DNA from: Vibrio neptunius
GTDB lineage: Bacteria > Pseudomonadota > Gammaproteobacteria > Enterobacterales > Vibrionaceae
Assembly (NCBI RefSeq): GCF_000967495.1
Contig: NZ_JXXU01000069.1
Span: 1-49,430, forward strand
DNA length: 49,430 nt
Direction of reading: 5' to 3'
A program made the position numbers and the translations under genes. Below are positions 25,300-35,100 of the stretch, piece by piece. The notes beneath the pieces are model-generated. The model was not told where the DNA came from. It was given only the letters and a program-made list of their open reading frames with translations, and made no database searches. Numbering within the stretch: the first letter of the stretch is position 1; every line of letters begins with the position of its first letter.

Positions 25300-26781
25300 A
25301 TGTCTACGGTGAAAAAACATGTGTTATCAGCTGCGGTTCTTTCCGTCCTGTCTGCTGGGGTACAAGCTAAGATTTATCCTGACCAGTTAGTACTTGACCA
25401 ACTGGGTGAAGATGTCTGCCGTTCTGGCTACCGCCCGATTGACCGCTTCGAAGCATCCGAACAAAAGGACTACATTGTTTCTCGAATGGGTCAGTGGCAA
25501 ATCGCTGGTTTAAAAGACAATTGGGTGATCATGGGACCTGGCTATCATGGTCAAATTAAGCAGGATAATCCCAATGGCAGTACTTGGTGCTACCCTGACG
25601 ATGCTTTGTCTGAAATTCCAAGCTACGCCTCAAAGTCCATTCCAGAAGGTGACGAATTGGACATTCAGTATGAGCTGGTGACCAACCACTCTAATTTTGT
25701 TCGCCCTTTGAGCTACCTCGCTCATTACCTTGGTTATGCTTGGGTTGGGGGCAATCATAGCCAATATGTCGGCGAAGATATGGATGTCAGACGTGAAGGC
25801 AACGGATGGGTGATTCAAGGCAACAATGGCGGCTCATGTAACGGCTATCGCTGCGATGAGAAAACCAAAATCACTGTCGATAACTTTGCCTATACCCTCA
25901 ATGACAGCGATTTCTGGCATGGAACCGTAACCGAGTCTGATCGCCAGCTAGTGAAAACCGTGACGGCGATGGCTCGCAACCACAGTAACATCCCGCAACA
26001 GGTGGTCGTGGATCTTAAAGTCGATGAGTCAACCAATTGGTCAAAAACCAATAGCTATGGCTTTGCTCAGAAAGTATCGACAGAAAACACGTTTAAATGG
26101 CCTTTGGTCGGCGATACCAAGCTAACCATTACCCTAGAAGCCAACCAAAGTTTCGCTAATACCAATGGTGGTTCCAGCAGCGAACAGGTAACGCTTCAGG
26201 CAAGACCTACGGTTCCCGCGAACTCGGAAATTCCAATTCGTGTCGAGCTCTATCGCTCTAGCATCTCTTATCCATATCGCTTTGGCGCGGATATAAGCTA
26301 CGACGTCGAATTTAATGGCTTCTTGCGCTGGGGTGGCAACGCTTGGCATTCTCACCCAGACAACCGCCCATACAAAGCTCACACCTTTACAATGGGACGC
26401 GGTAGCGAGAACTCGGCCGATATTCGTTATCAATGGGATCACCGTTATATCCCAGGTGAAGTCAAATGGTGGGATTGGAGCTGGGCCATCAATGAAAATG
26501 GCTTAGGTAATATGCAGTACGCGACTGGAGCAAGCCTACGTCCGTTTTACTCTCATGTTTCCGGCGATTTCTACGCGGAATCTCAATTTGCTGGCACGAT
26601 CGAAATCGGTCAAGCCACACCGATTGGCAACGCAGCACAAAGCAGCCGCGTCAAACGCTCTGCGGAAGCTCTGGTTAGTGAACATATCGGTGATATAGAA
26701 GTCACAACCAACTTTGACGCACAAGAACTTGAGGCACTTGGCTTTGGTGATGCTCAACTGACCATCACTCCTGCTAAATAA
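25300..26781 (+). CDS. Aerolysin-family pore-forming toxin precursor
   Basis: It encodes a 493-residue secreted beta-pore-forming toxin, very close along its whole length to Aeromonas aerolysin (also called hemolysin AerA). A signal peptide (cleavage after VQA, residue 23) is followed by the lectin-like domain 1 and the long aerolysin lobe. The four cysteines C40, C97, C180 and C185 sit where aerolysin forms its two disulfides. The segment HYLGYAWVGGNHSQYVGEDM, the stem-loop region around KWPLVGDTKLTI (266-277) and WKWDW-like EVKWWDWSW (387-395) are all preserved. A basic site RVKR at 450-453 leaves a 40-residue C-terminal propeptide to be cut off for activation. There is no frameshift; it should be functional. 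Confidence 0.95.
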   Translation: MSTVKKHVLSAAVLSVLSAGVQAKIYPDQLVLDQLGEDVCRSGYRPIDRFEASEQKDYIVSRMGQWQIAGLKDNWVIMGPGYHGQIKQDNPNGSTWCYPDDALSEIPSYASKSIPEGDELDIQYELVTNHSNFVRPLSYLAHYLGYAWVGGNHSQYVGEDMDVRREGNGWVIQGNNGGSCNGYRCDEKTKITVDNFAYTLNDSDFWHGTVTESDRQLVKTVTAMARNHSNIPQQVVVDLKVDESTNWSKTNSYGFAQKVSTENTFKWPLVGDTKLTITLEANQSFANTNGGSSSEQVTLQARPTVPANSEIPIRVELYRSSISYPYRFGADISYDVEFNGFLRWGGNAWHSHPDNRPYKAHTFTMGRGSENSADIRYQWDHRYIPGEVKWWDWSWAINENGLGNMQYATGASLRPFYSHVSGDFYAESQFAGTIEIGQATPIGNAAQSSRVKRSAEALVSEHIGDIEVTTNFDAQELEALGFGDAQLTITPAK

Positions 26782-26803
26782 CTTGCCTGTAGCCCGAAAC
26801 ACA

Positions 26804-26836
26804 AACGGAAGAGTTCCCCGCTCTTCCGTTTTTTTA
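26804..26836. terminator. Terminator of the aerolysin gene (bidirectional)
   Basis: The hairpin CGGAAGAG-TTCCCCG-CTCTTCCG with TTTTTTT after it lies 20 nt past the toxin stop. It also serves the convergent flavoprotein gene weakly. Confidence 0.9.
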
Positions 26837-26844
26837 GTAGGGAT

Positions 26845-28038
26845 TTATACCCACTGGCCAGCTACAAAACCTGAACTCCAACACCACTGGAAGTTATAAC
26901 CTCCCAGCCAGCCTGTCACATCCATGACTTCACCGATGAAATACAGGCCTTTTATCTCCTTACACTCCATCGTTTTTGAAGACAGGTGATCGGTATCAAC
27001 ACCACCTAGCGTTACTTCCGCAGTGCGGTACCCCTCCGTGCCGTTGGGCGCGATGGTCCAGTTTTCTAATTGCTGAATAATCTGCTTCAACTGATTGATA
27101 CCGAATTGCTTAAGTGGCAAATCGATCAGCACGTTACGCTCAATCAACACTTCAACCAGACGCTTTGGCAAGACTTTGGCCAAGGTGTTTTTCAGGCTTT
27201 GGTTTGGGTGCTTTTCCAGAGAACGATTCAGCAAGGTATCTAGATCTACTTCCGGCACTAGATTCACGGTTACCGCTTCGCCAGGCTTCCAGTAGGACGA
27301 AACCTGTAAGACAGACGGACCAGATAACCCTCGGTGAGTAAACAATAAAGCTTCTTTGAAAGTGGTATTGTTTTGCGTGGTGATTTCGACAGGAATTGCA
27401 ATACCAGACAGCTCGGCAAAGTCCTCTTTATCCTCTTTGTGTAAGGTAAATGGTACCAAGCCCGCCGTTGTCGGCAGCACAGGCAGACCAAACTGCTCTG
27501 CCACTTTGTAGCCAAAGGGCGTGGCACCCAGTTTTGGCATCGACAATCCGCCAGTCGCCACGACCAAGGACTGACATTCAATCACATCGGTATTGGCGTG
27601 CAGCTCAAAGCCCGTGTCCGTTTTTTCAATATGGTGAATATCTTGACGATAACGTTGTTCGACGGTTGGTAAATCACACTCGGCCAACAGCATTTTGACT
27701 ATGTCTTTAGAGTCGCAATCACCGACACAGAACAGCTGACCATGATCGCGTTCTTCAAACTGAATTTCATGTTTGTAGATCATCGAAATAAAGTCCCAGT
27801 TGGTGTACTGGGCAAGCGCCGATTTGACGAAATGCGGATTACTGCACAGGTAGTTTTTGGCCGATACATCGTAGTTAGTGAAATTACAACGCCCACCACC
27901 CGAGATAATAATCTTGCGGCCCGGTTTTTTAGCGTGATCCAGCACGAGGACTTTCCGCCCACGCTTGCCCGCTTCTGCAGCACACATTAATCCTGCCGCA
28001 CCTGCACCGATGACGACGACATCAAACTTTTCCGCCAT
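26845..28038 (-). CDS. HI0933-family FAD-dependent oxidoreductase
   Basis: It encodes a 397-residue flavoprotein of the HI0933/YhiN (BaiN-like) family. The N-terminal dinucleotide-binding motif GAGAAGLMCAAEAG and the family signature GRKIIISGGGRCNFTN are intact. A C-terminal FAD motif (YFIGEVMDVTGWLGGYNFQWC) is present. The physiological substrate is unknown. It is convergent with the toxin gene and follows uspB on the same strand. Confidence 0.9.
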   Translation of the reverse strand: MAEKFDVVVIGAGAAGLMCAAEAGKRGRKVLVLDHAKKPGRKIIISGGGRCNFTNYDVSAKNYLCSNPHFVKSALAQYTNWDFISMIYKHEIQFEERDHGQLFCVGDCDSKDIVKMLLAECDLPTVEQRYRQDIHHIEKTDTGFELHANTDVIECQSLVVATGGLSMPKLGATPFGYKVAEQFGLPVLPTTAGLVPFTLHKEDKEDFAELSGIAIPVEITTQNNTTFKEALLFTHRGLSGPSVLQVSSYWKPGEAVTVNLVPEVDLDTLLNRSLEKHPNQSLKNTLAKVLPKRLVEVLIERNVLIDLPLKQFGINQLKQIIQQLENWTIAPNGTEGYRTAEVTLGGVDTDHLSSKTMECKEIKGLYFIGEVMDVTGWLGGYNFQWCWSSGFVAGQWV

Positions 28039-28063
28039 GACCTTTTCTCAACCAAAATCCAAT

Positions 28064-28093
28064 AAAAAAGGATGTGCATTTAGCACATCCTTA
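28064..28093 (-). terminator. Terminator of uspB
   Basis: The hairpin AAGGATGTGC-ATTTA-GCACATCCTT is followed by a U-run on the minus strand. It lies about 50 nt past the uspB stop and just upstream of the flavoprotein gene. Confidence 0.85.
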
Positions 28094-28145
28094 GCCAGTT
28101 TCGACGCTATTCTATCGATAAATGGAACGCTTGCCAATTCACCAA

Positions 28146-28469
28146 TTATAAGATGAACGCTGCAAACAAAGTGACGCCGAGTAGTGAAGTAGAAAGAATA
28201 AAGAGTTCTCTGACTCGCTCGCACTTGCCGGTAAACACTTCGTCATGATGATGGTGATATTCTCTACTCTTCAGGTAATGAAACAAGCGCACTTGTTTAG
28301 AGACATTGCCATGAGTGGTGAAGAAACCATTCCCATCAACTTGCTGATAGAGCAGCGGGTGGGCTTCACGCATGATATAAATAAGAGAACGCAGTGCAGT
28401 CAAATATCTGAGCATGTTTACCAGCGTTATCAACATAAGCGTGAATAAAATAGTATCAGCATTGATCAT
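28146..28469 (-). CDS. uspB: Universal stress protein B
   Basis: It encodes a 107-residue inner-membrane protein with an N-terminal and a C-terminal membrane segment. The central conserved stretch YQQVDGNGFFTTHGNVSKQ matches E. coli UspB (111 residues). UspB is induced in stationary phase and contributes to ethanol tolerance in E. coli. It follows ftnA by 73 nt. Confidence 0.92.
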   Translation of the reverse strand: MINADTILFTLMLITLVNMLRYLTALRSLIYIMREAHPLLYQQVDGNGFFTTHGNVSKQVRLFHYLKSREYHHHHDEVFTGKCERVRELFILSTSLLGVTLFAAFIL

Positions 28470-28542
28470 CTTTTCCTCCCTACTCTTCTACCCTCAGCCC
28501 AGAAGAAAAAGACGATCGATTTAGCGCGTCTTTCGCTGAAGT

Positions 28543-29070
28543 TTATTCAGCAGAGGCATCCATGATAGAAGATGAACCTTCTTTCGCTAGAGCGGCTAGG
28601 TCTTTGTCGATAAAGAACAGCGCTTTGCCGTCTTCACCAACCAACTCTAGCTTATCTAAAATCCCTTTGAACAACTTCTCTTCCTCGTGCTGCTCAGCGA
28701 CGTACCACTGCAAGAAGTTGAAAGTAGAGTAATCTTGGGACGTAAAAGCTAGGTGAGCAAGCGTATTGATTTTCTGAGTTATCATCTGCTCATGCTCATA
28801 GGTTTCACGGAAAACATCGCCTAAGCTGCCGAATTCATGTTTTGGTGCATCGATCGCACCTAGAATTGGCATCGCGCCAGTCTCGCTCACATAAGTGAAT
28901 AGTCGCTGCATGTGCTCCATTTCTTCTACGGCGTGTGTACGTAAAAACTCAGCAGCACCCTCGAAACCGTTGTCTTCACACCAAGCACTCATCTGTAAGT
29001 ATAGATTGGATGAGAAAAATTCGAGATTAATTTGCTCATTCAATTGATCAACCATTGCCTGTGAAAGCAT
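28543..29070 (-). CDS. ftnA: Non-heme ferritin
   Basis: It encodes a 175-residue iron-storage protein that assembles into a 24-subunit shell. The ferroxidase residues are seen in NLEFFSSNLYLQMSAW (Glu17 equivalent) and AVEEMEHMQRL (Glu50/His53 equivalents). A further site is in QWYVAEQHEEEKLF. It is transcribed toward uspB and divergent from uspA, an arrangement found in V. cholerae also. A link to RyhB and Fur in the same window is plausible but not shown. Confidence 0.95.
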   Translation of the reverse strand: MLSQAMVDQLNEQINLEFFSSNLYLQMSAWCEDNGFEGAAEFLRTHAVEEMEHMQRLFTYVSETGAMPILGAIDAPKHEFGSLGDVFRETYEHEQMITQKINTLAHLAFTSQDYSTFNFLQWYVAEQHEEEKLFKGILDKLELVGEDGKALFFIDKDLAALAKEGSSSIMDASAE

Positions 29071-29225
29071 TTATCACTCCTAATTAACTCGATAAACTTT
29101 TATGAACTATATCATTAGCTCACCATAACACTTTGACGAATGAATGTGGATCTGAGATCACTGCGACAAAAATATTCTGACCTTAATGCTAACCTTTGAT
29201 TAGATACTTAAATGGAGATAGCACT

Positions 29226-29651
29226 ATGAGTTATCAGCATATTTTAGTTGCCATCGACCTGTCCGAAGACAGCAAAACCTTAGTCGATAAAGCGGTAGCC
29301 CTTGCCAAACCTCTCGGCGCCGATGTCTCTTTCATTCATATCGATGTCAACTACGCAGAACTATACACTGGCTTGATTGATATCAACTTGGCTGAAACCC
29401 AGCATCAAGCAATTGAAGCATCTCAACAACAGTTGAAAAACTTTGCCGAGCACGCCAACTATCCGATCAAACATACGCTGGTGGGTAGCGGTGATTTGAG
29501 TAATGAATTGTGCGATACGATCCGAGAGTTCAATATCGACATGGTGGTATGTGGTCATCATCAGGATTTCTGGAGCAAACTGCTCTCGTCAACCCGACAA
29601 TTGATCAATTGCTCTCCGGTTGACATGTTGGTCGTGCCACTTAAAGACTGA
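29226..29651 (+). CDS. uspA: Universal stress protein A
   Basis: It encodes a 141-residue single-domain UspA protein. It begins MSYQHILVAIDLSEDS and ends in CSPVDMLVVPL, like E. coli UspA. I place the start at 29226, since a GGAG ribosome site is 8-9 nt upstream and the family starts there. The in-frame ATG at 29196 adds ten residues without family support. The G-2x-G-9x-G(S/T) ATP-binding motif is not clear, as in the E. coli UspA, which does not bind ATP. Confidence 0.92.
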   Translation: MSYQHILVAIDLSEDSKTLVDKAVALAKPLGADVSFIHIDVNYAELYTGLIDINLAETQHQAIEASQQQLKNFAEHANYPIKHTLVGSGDLSNELCDTIREFNIDMVVCGHHQDFWSKLLSSTRQLINCSPVDMLVVPLKD

Positions 29652-29707
29652 TCGCAGCATCGTTTTCGTATAGACTGCAGAGCAGTTATTGATAATGAGT
29701 ATTAATT

Positions 29708-30592
29708 ATGGGTTATCTATCTGCAGTCACCCTTTTGTGGGCGTTCTCGTTTAGCCTAATTGGCGTTTATCTCGCTGGTCAGGTCGATTCTTGGTTTTCT
29801 GTACTGATGCGCATTGCGCTGGCGAGTTTGGTATTTCTTCCATTCCTCAAGTTTAGGGGTGTCGATAAATCTTTGATCATTAAGCTGATGACCGTGGGTG
29901 GTTTCCAGCTTGGCTTAATGTATTGCTTCTACTACCAGTCTTTTCTTTTGCTCTCCGTGCCAGAAGTTCTACTTTTCACCATTTTCACACCGATCTACGT
30001 GACCCTAATTTACGATTTACTTAAACATCGCTTTTCTCCTTGGTATTTGGTCACCGCCGTCATTGCTGTCGCTGGCGCTGCGTTTATTAAGTTCGCAGGT
30101 ATTAATGAAAACTTCATTCTTGGTTTCCTTGTCGTTCAAGGTGCTAATGTCTGCTTTGCCATTGGTCAGGTAGGCTACAAATATTTGATGGAGAAACAAC
30201 CGGTTGAATTGCCGCAGCATACAATTTTTGGTTATTTCTACCTAGGCGCTCTGTGTGTTGCCTTGGTGGCTTTCGCGTTAATGGGCAACATCGAAAAGAT
30301 GCCGACTACCAACACGCAATGGGGCATCCTGATTTACCTTGGACTGATTGCTTCAGGTTTTGGCTACTTTGCCTGGAACAAAGGAGCGACTATGGTTAAC
30401 GCTGGTGCTCTCGCGGTCATGAACAACGCACTGGTTCCTGCAGGACTGATCGTCAACATAGTGATTTGGAACCGAGATGTTGATCTCGTCCGCCTATCAA
30501 TTGGTGGTACGATCATCATGCTGTCGTTGTGGATTAACGAAACATGGGTCAAACGCAAAGTTGCCCAAAGTTATCACTCGGTAAGCGAATAA
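29708..30592 (+). CDS. DMT-superfamily (EamA) permease
   Basis: It encodes a 294-residue inner-membrane protein with ten predicted membrane segments in two EamA repeats. It differs clearly from the permease at 21.4 kb. The motif VPEVLLFTIFTPIYVTLIYD ends the first repeat. Related proteins are annotated as carboxylate, amino acid or amine transporters; the substrate is unknown. A terminator follows directly. Confidence 0.82.
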   Translation: MGYLSAVTLLWAFSFSLIGVYLAGQVDSWFSVLMRIALASLVFLPFLKFRGVDKSLIIKLMTVGGFQLGLMYCFYYQSFLLLSVPEVLLFTIFTPIYVTLIYDLLKHRFSPWYLVTAVIAVAGAAFIKFAGINENFILGFLVVQGANVCFAIGQVGYKYLMEKQPVELPQHTIFGYFYLGALCVALVAFALMGNIEKMPTTNTQWGILIYLGLIASGFGYFAWNKGATMVNAGALAVMNNALVPAGLIVNIVIWNRDVDLVRLSIGGTIIMLSLWINETWVKRKVAQSYHSVSE

Positions 30593-30626
30593 AAAAACGC
30601 TCTCCAACTGGAGAGCGTTTTTTTTA
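30591..30626. terminator. Bidirectional terminator
   Basis: The hairpin AAAAAACGCTCTCC-AACT-GGAGAGCGTTTTTT lies between the permease and the convergent hypothetical gene. Confidence 0.92.
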
Positions 30627-31190
30627 TCAATGCATATTGGACGTCGATGCGGGTTCAAACTGCTCAGGCGACAAACTCAGAGCAGGTTTCTTACTGAGTT
30701 GAGCCTTGATTCGAGCCTCGTGCTTTTGCAATTTATGTTGCTTCTTAACTAGCTTTAAGAGCTTCTTCTGCTGTTTATACTGTTTCTTCAGCGCTTTCTT
30801 GGCCTTCTTAATCGCTTTCTTATCGGACAAATCCAGTGTCAGCTCGTCGGCAGTGGTTTTGGCTGCGGTAGATACCTTAGGCTGAGCCTTCTCTTTGACC
30901 CGTTCAAGGACTCGGCGAACTGCTTGGGACTTCTGTTCAGAAAGTTGACTTATTTGAGTATCTTGCGAAGGCAAGGCTTCCGCTAACAGACCACAGGCGC
31001 GTTGTTGCTCTATAGGTTTGTTCTGGCACTGCTGAGGAGGAATGGCTGCAGGTTTGCACAAAGAGGCTTTATCTGCTGAAGAACGAACACAAGAACGACA
31101 GACAAACTTAGGTGCAACCACCAAACGATGGATTTCATTCAATCCATCAGCTATTTGCTTACGATTCATCTTACAAAGTCGTTTAGCCAT
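30627..31190 (-). CDS. Lysine-rich hypothetical protein
   Basis: It encodes a 187-residue protein of unknown function. It begins MAKRLCKMNRKQIADGLNEI and has CRSC (a CxxC pair) near residue 31, plus later cysteines at about 44, 55 and 66 that could form a small metal site. Its C-terminal half is a very basic lysine-rich helix (IKKAKKALKKQYKQQKKL), suggesting nucleic-acid or ribosome association. I choose the start at 31190, with a GGAG site 8-9 nt upstream, over the longest frame at 31262. No domain recognised. Confidence 0.6.
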   Translation of the reverse strand: MAKRLCKMNRKQIADGLNEIHRLVVAPKFVCRSCVRSSADKASLCKPAAIPPQQCQNKPIEQQRACGLLAEALPSQDTQISQLSEQKSQAVRRVLERVKEKAQPKVSTAAKTTADELTLDLSDKKAIKKAKKALKKQYKQQKKLLKLVKKQHKLQKHEARIKAQLSKKPALSLSPEQFEPASTSNMH

Positions 31191-31291
31191 GCTACTACTC
31201 CAGCTAAGAATACGAATAATTCTTAGTATGATATACCTGCATGGTGACGAATAAGCAAGCACTAAATAACGCTGTCAAATACGATTGAGTG

Positions 31292-32083
31292 CTAAGTCAT
31301 TGATGCATTCACATAAACGTCAAAACGATTTTTTTTCGTCTCAATTGCCATCGCGGGCTTTTGCCCATTCAGCCACTCTGCGTAGTCAGGTCTCTTAACC
31401 ACCACCCTTTTACTCGCAAGGGCTAACGCAGGTTCTAACAGCTTATCAGCATCCAGATCGGCACCTACTAAAGACTGAAACACTCGCATTTCTTTTTTAA
31501 CTAGCGCACTTTTCTTTTTACCTTCTGGATGTGGGTACATAGGGTCTAAATACACCACATCAGGTTTAGCAAACTCAGCGTCGTTAGCCAGAGATTCTAG
31601 GGCATTATGGCTAGAGGCATGAAGTAATGACATTCGCTCACTGACCCAGTCTCCAATTTCTGGGTCCTGTTTCGCACGTTCAAGGCCATCATCAAGCAAT
31701 GCAGCCACAACAGGATGGCGTTCTACCATTTGCACTTTACACCCTAGTGAAGCGAGTACAAACGCATCACGCCCCAACCCTGCTGTGCCATCAAGTACTG
31801 TAGGAATCACACCTTTATTCAAACCAGCGGCTTTTGCAATCGCCTGCCCTTTTCCACCACCAAACTTGCGCCTATGAGCCACTGCTCCACCCGCTAAATC
31901 GACGCAGATAGCGCCCAACTTAGGCTCATCGACTTTACGCAGCTCTAAACGTTCCGCAGTCAGAACCAACGCAAAAGCGCTTTGTTCATCATGTGATAGC
32001 CCCCAGCGTTGAGCCAACTGATTCAGTTGCTCATTTCGGTTCGGGTCTTCACTAATGAGTTGTAACTGCACGATGGGCTCCAT
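31292..32083 (-). CDS. rsmJ: 16S rRNA (guanine1516-N2)-methyltransferase
   Basis: It encodes a 263-residue SAM-dependent methyltransferase of the RsmJ (YhiQ) family that modifies G1516 of 16S rRNA. Signatures are HRRKFGGGKGQAIAKAAGL, the SAM motif LDGTAGLGRDAFVLAS and the catalytic-loop segment VYLDPMYPHPEG. The gene follows the GGDEF-EAL gene by 40 nt in the reverse direction of transcription; both are on the minus strand. Confidence 0.95.
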   Translation of the reverse strand: MEPIVQLQLISEDPNRNEQLNQLAQRWGLSHDEQSAFALVLTAERLELRKVDEPKLGAICVDLAGGAVAHRRKFGGGKGQAIAKAAGLNKGVIPTVLDGTAGLGRDAFVLASLGCKVQMVERHPVVAALLDDGLERAKQDPEIGDWVSERMSLLHASSHNALESLANDAEFAKPDVVYLDPMYPHPEGKKKSALVKKEMRVFQSLVGADLDADKLLEPALALASKRVVVKRPDYAEWLNGQKPAMAIETKKNRFDVYVNASMT

Positions 32084-32123
32084 TGGGGGTCATGTTGTCG
32101 GGCCGCCAGTGTAATGGATTTTG

Positions 32124-35100
32124 CTATTCGACACTACGCTTGTTGTTCAATAGCTCTGCTACTAGCGCTTCTAGTGGCTTAGGCTTACCAATAACATAAC
32201 CTTGTGCGTAATCCACACCCAATTCCACCAGCAGATCAATGATACGATTGTTCTCGACGAATTCAGCAACGGTTTTTTTACCCATCTGTTTAGCTAAATC
32301 ATTGATTGAACGGACCATTAGGTGATCAACTTCATTGACATCAATGTCGCGTACAAACAAGCCATCAATTTTCACGATATCTACTGGCAGTTTTTTGAGA
32401 TAACCAAACGAAGAGAGGCCAGAACCAAAGTCATCGAGTGCAATTTTGCAACCCAATTGCTTGAACTGAGAAAACAGATCGATAGCCTGGTTCATGTTGC
32501 TCATTGCCGCTGTTTCTGTGATTTCAAGACAGATTTTCTCGCACGGAACAGAACTGTACTGAAGCTTATCCAACAAGAAGGCAATAAACTCCTTATTTCC
32601 CATCGAATGGCCAGATAAGTTGATAGAACACATGCCAAGATGCGCTAACGCCACGGGATTGGCAGCTAGCCAGTCTAACGTTTGAGTGACCACCTGTTTA
32701 TCTAACAATTGAGCAATATTGTAACGCTCTGACGCTGGCATAAAGATACCCGGCGAAATGTATTCCCCTTCGGCATTGCGAATACGGATCAGGATCTCAA
32801 AGTGCATTAGTGTATCGTCTTGGTTCAAAGCGATGATCTGCTGAGCAAACAATTCAATCCGATCATTCGCCAGCGCTTTATGTACTAAGCTGACACATTC
32901 CATTTCCTGTTCACGTCGACGTAAATCTGCATCATCCTGACAGTAGAGGTTATAGCGGTTGCGCCCTTCCTCTTTGGCAGCATGACAAGCCGTATCAGCC
33001 TGAGCATGAACCATTTGCGGAGAGTCCGCAGTATGATCGATCAAACGTATGCCTATCGAGCAAGTCATGTTGAGACGAATGTCGTCCCAGACAAAAGGCT
33101 GCTCACCAAGCGTCATCACAATGGTATTGGCAACATTTTTGGCATCACGCTCGGTACAGTCTTTGAGTAACACAGCGAACTCGTCTCCGCCCATACGCGC
33201 CAAAATGGCGTTATAAGGTAGCACTTCTTCCAACATACTGGCACAGAACTGAATGGCGGTATCGCCTGCCTCGTGGCCTGCTGTGTCATTGAGAACTTTG
33301 AGTTGGTCGAGATCCAAATACAACATCGCATGAGTACGTGTGTAGCTTTCTACCTCCAGCAGCGATTTCGCTAGCTCCATTTCGAAATGGTTGCGATTAA
33401 ACGTACCAGTCAGCAAGTCATGGCGCGCCTGATATTCTAGCTGCTCTGCTAGCTTCTTGGTTTCTGTAATGTCCTCACCCACAATCAGTAAATGTCCTGA
33501 TTCGATAAGTGGACGAATATTCTCTCGAATCCATACTGGTTTGTCATCGGCATGGCGGTACTCAATTTCACGCCGCCACACTCCACGCATTGCTTGCTTG
33601 GGCTGTAACAATACCTGACGAGGAATAATCGCATCGGTATGCAGATAAAATTCACTCAGTTGATGGCCAAGCACTTTATCGGATGAAAAACCCAATAGCT
33701 GCTCCGCAAACTGATTTACCTGTTGGATGCGATTGTGCTCATCAAGTGTAATCATCATCACAGGTTGCTGGTCGTAGTAATGGCTGAGGTTAACTTCTCG
33801 CTGGTAGAGTCGAGCCTCAGTTATCTTCCTAGAAGTTATCTCACGCGCTTCTAGAAGATATTCAGCGCCTTGACCTGTCTCTGGTAAAGGTTTTAAAGAT
33901 ACTTCAAGCACCATTGCTCCCTGCTCTGGATGCCAAATTTCCGCTTCAAATTGAGTATTTTGGTTTTTCTGGTGGCCGTTAAAATAACGCTTCAGTTTGT
34001 CAACCGCTTGGTCTTCCCAATGCTGATGCTGCCAAATAGGTCTGTCTATACTGAAGTCCTGATGATAAAGAAGATCCTGCAACTTACTGTTGCTTGAAAT
34101 AGTTCGACCTTGTCCATCAAGTAAACCGATGAAGTGATAGCTCTGGTCAAACACCATCTCAATAAGCGTCTGGCTCTCTTTGGCCAGAGCCTCACTTTTT
34201 TTCAATCGGCTCAAGTAATAAATCAAGACCAGAATAACGAGAGAAAGAAAGACGACTAGACTGCCAATCACTTTAAGTTCTTTCTGATACCGAATAGCAA
34301 AAGACTGAGGTTTGTTGAACAAGGTTGTTGCTACCTCACCATCGATACCCAACCCCCATTTAACAACAGCTTGATAATCGAGTTTTATTTCAGGAGCACC
34401 CACTTCTACTTTGGGTAATACTCCACTATTCGCCTTGAGTACTTTGAGAAGTTGCTTAGCTGTTTGTTGCCCCTGTGTCCGGCCATTTAAAATAACGCCA
34501 CCTACAGCCCCATTGCCAAGCCCGAGGTCATGCACCATATAGATAGGAGACTTGGATACCTGATTGAACCTCTTCCAATTTTTATCTGTCGCAATCCGAC
34601 CTTGCTTATCTCGGTAATACACCCAAAACAACACACTACTGGTAGCATCTAGGTTGGAAGAAAAATCAATTAGTTGCTCATAGCTTTCAGGCACTAACTG
34701 CTCAACCATATGCTGATATTGATTATTGAGAGCGAGAAAGCGTTCAACTTGTAACCTCACTGCTTCTCCTGTCACCGAGTAGTCACTAACGACATAAATC
34801 TTCTCTACTTTCGGTTGAATACGCTCAATCAAGTTAACGTTGCTGTAAATATCAATATCTTCAATGACGCCCGTAGCTCTGAGCTGCGAGTGCATTTGTG
34901 GGCTGTAGTTGTTGATGCCTCCAAATATCACTGGAGTATTACCCACTTCAGGGGCGAGCCGTTGGATGAGATTGAGGGCATTATTGTCGCTGACAACGAT
35001 AGCAGCAAAGGTTTCTTGAGAAAATTTGGTTTGATAGAGCTTATAAAGCTGCTCCAAGTATGCAGGGTTTTGTAGTCGTTTCGAATCTAGATACACCACT

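Noticed and set aside
23774..26781. Mobile-element borders around the aerolysin block
   Set aside because: I looked for insertion-sequence ends, integrase genes, tRNA-adjacent direct repeats and found none I could support.
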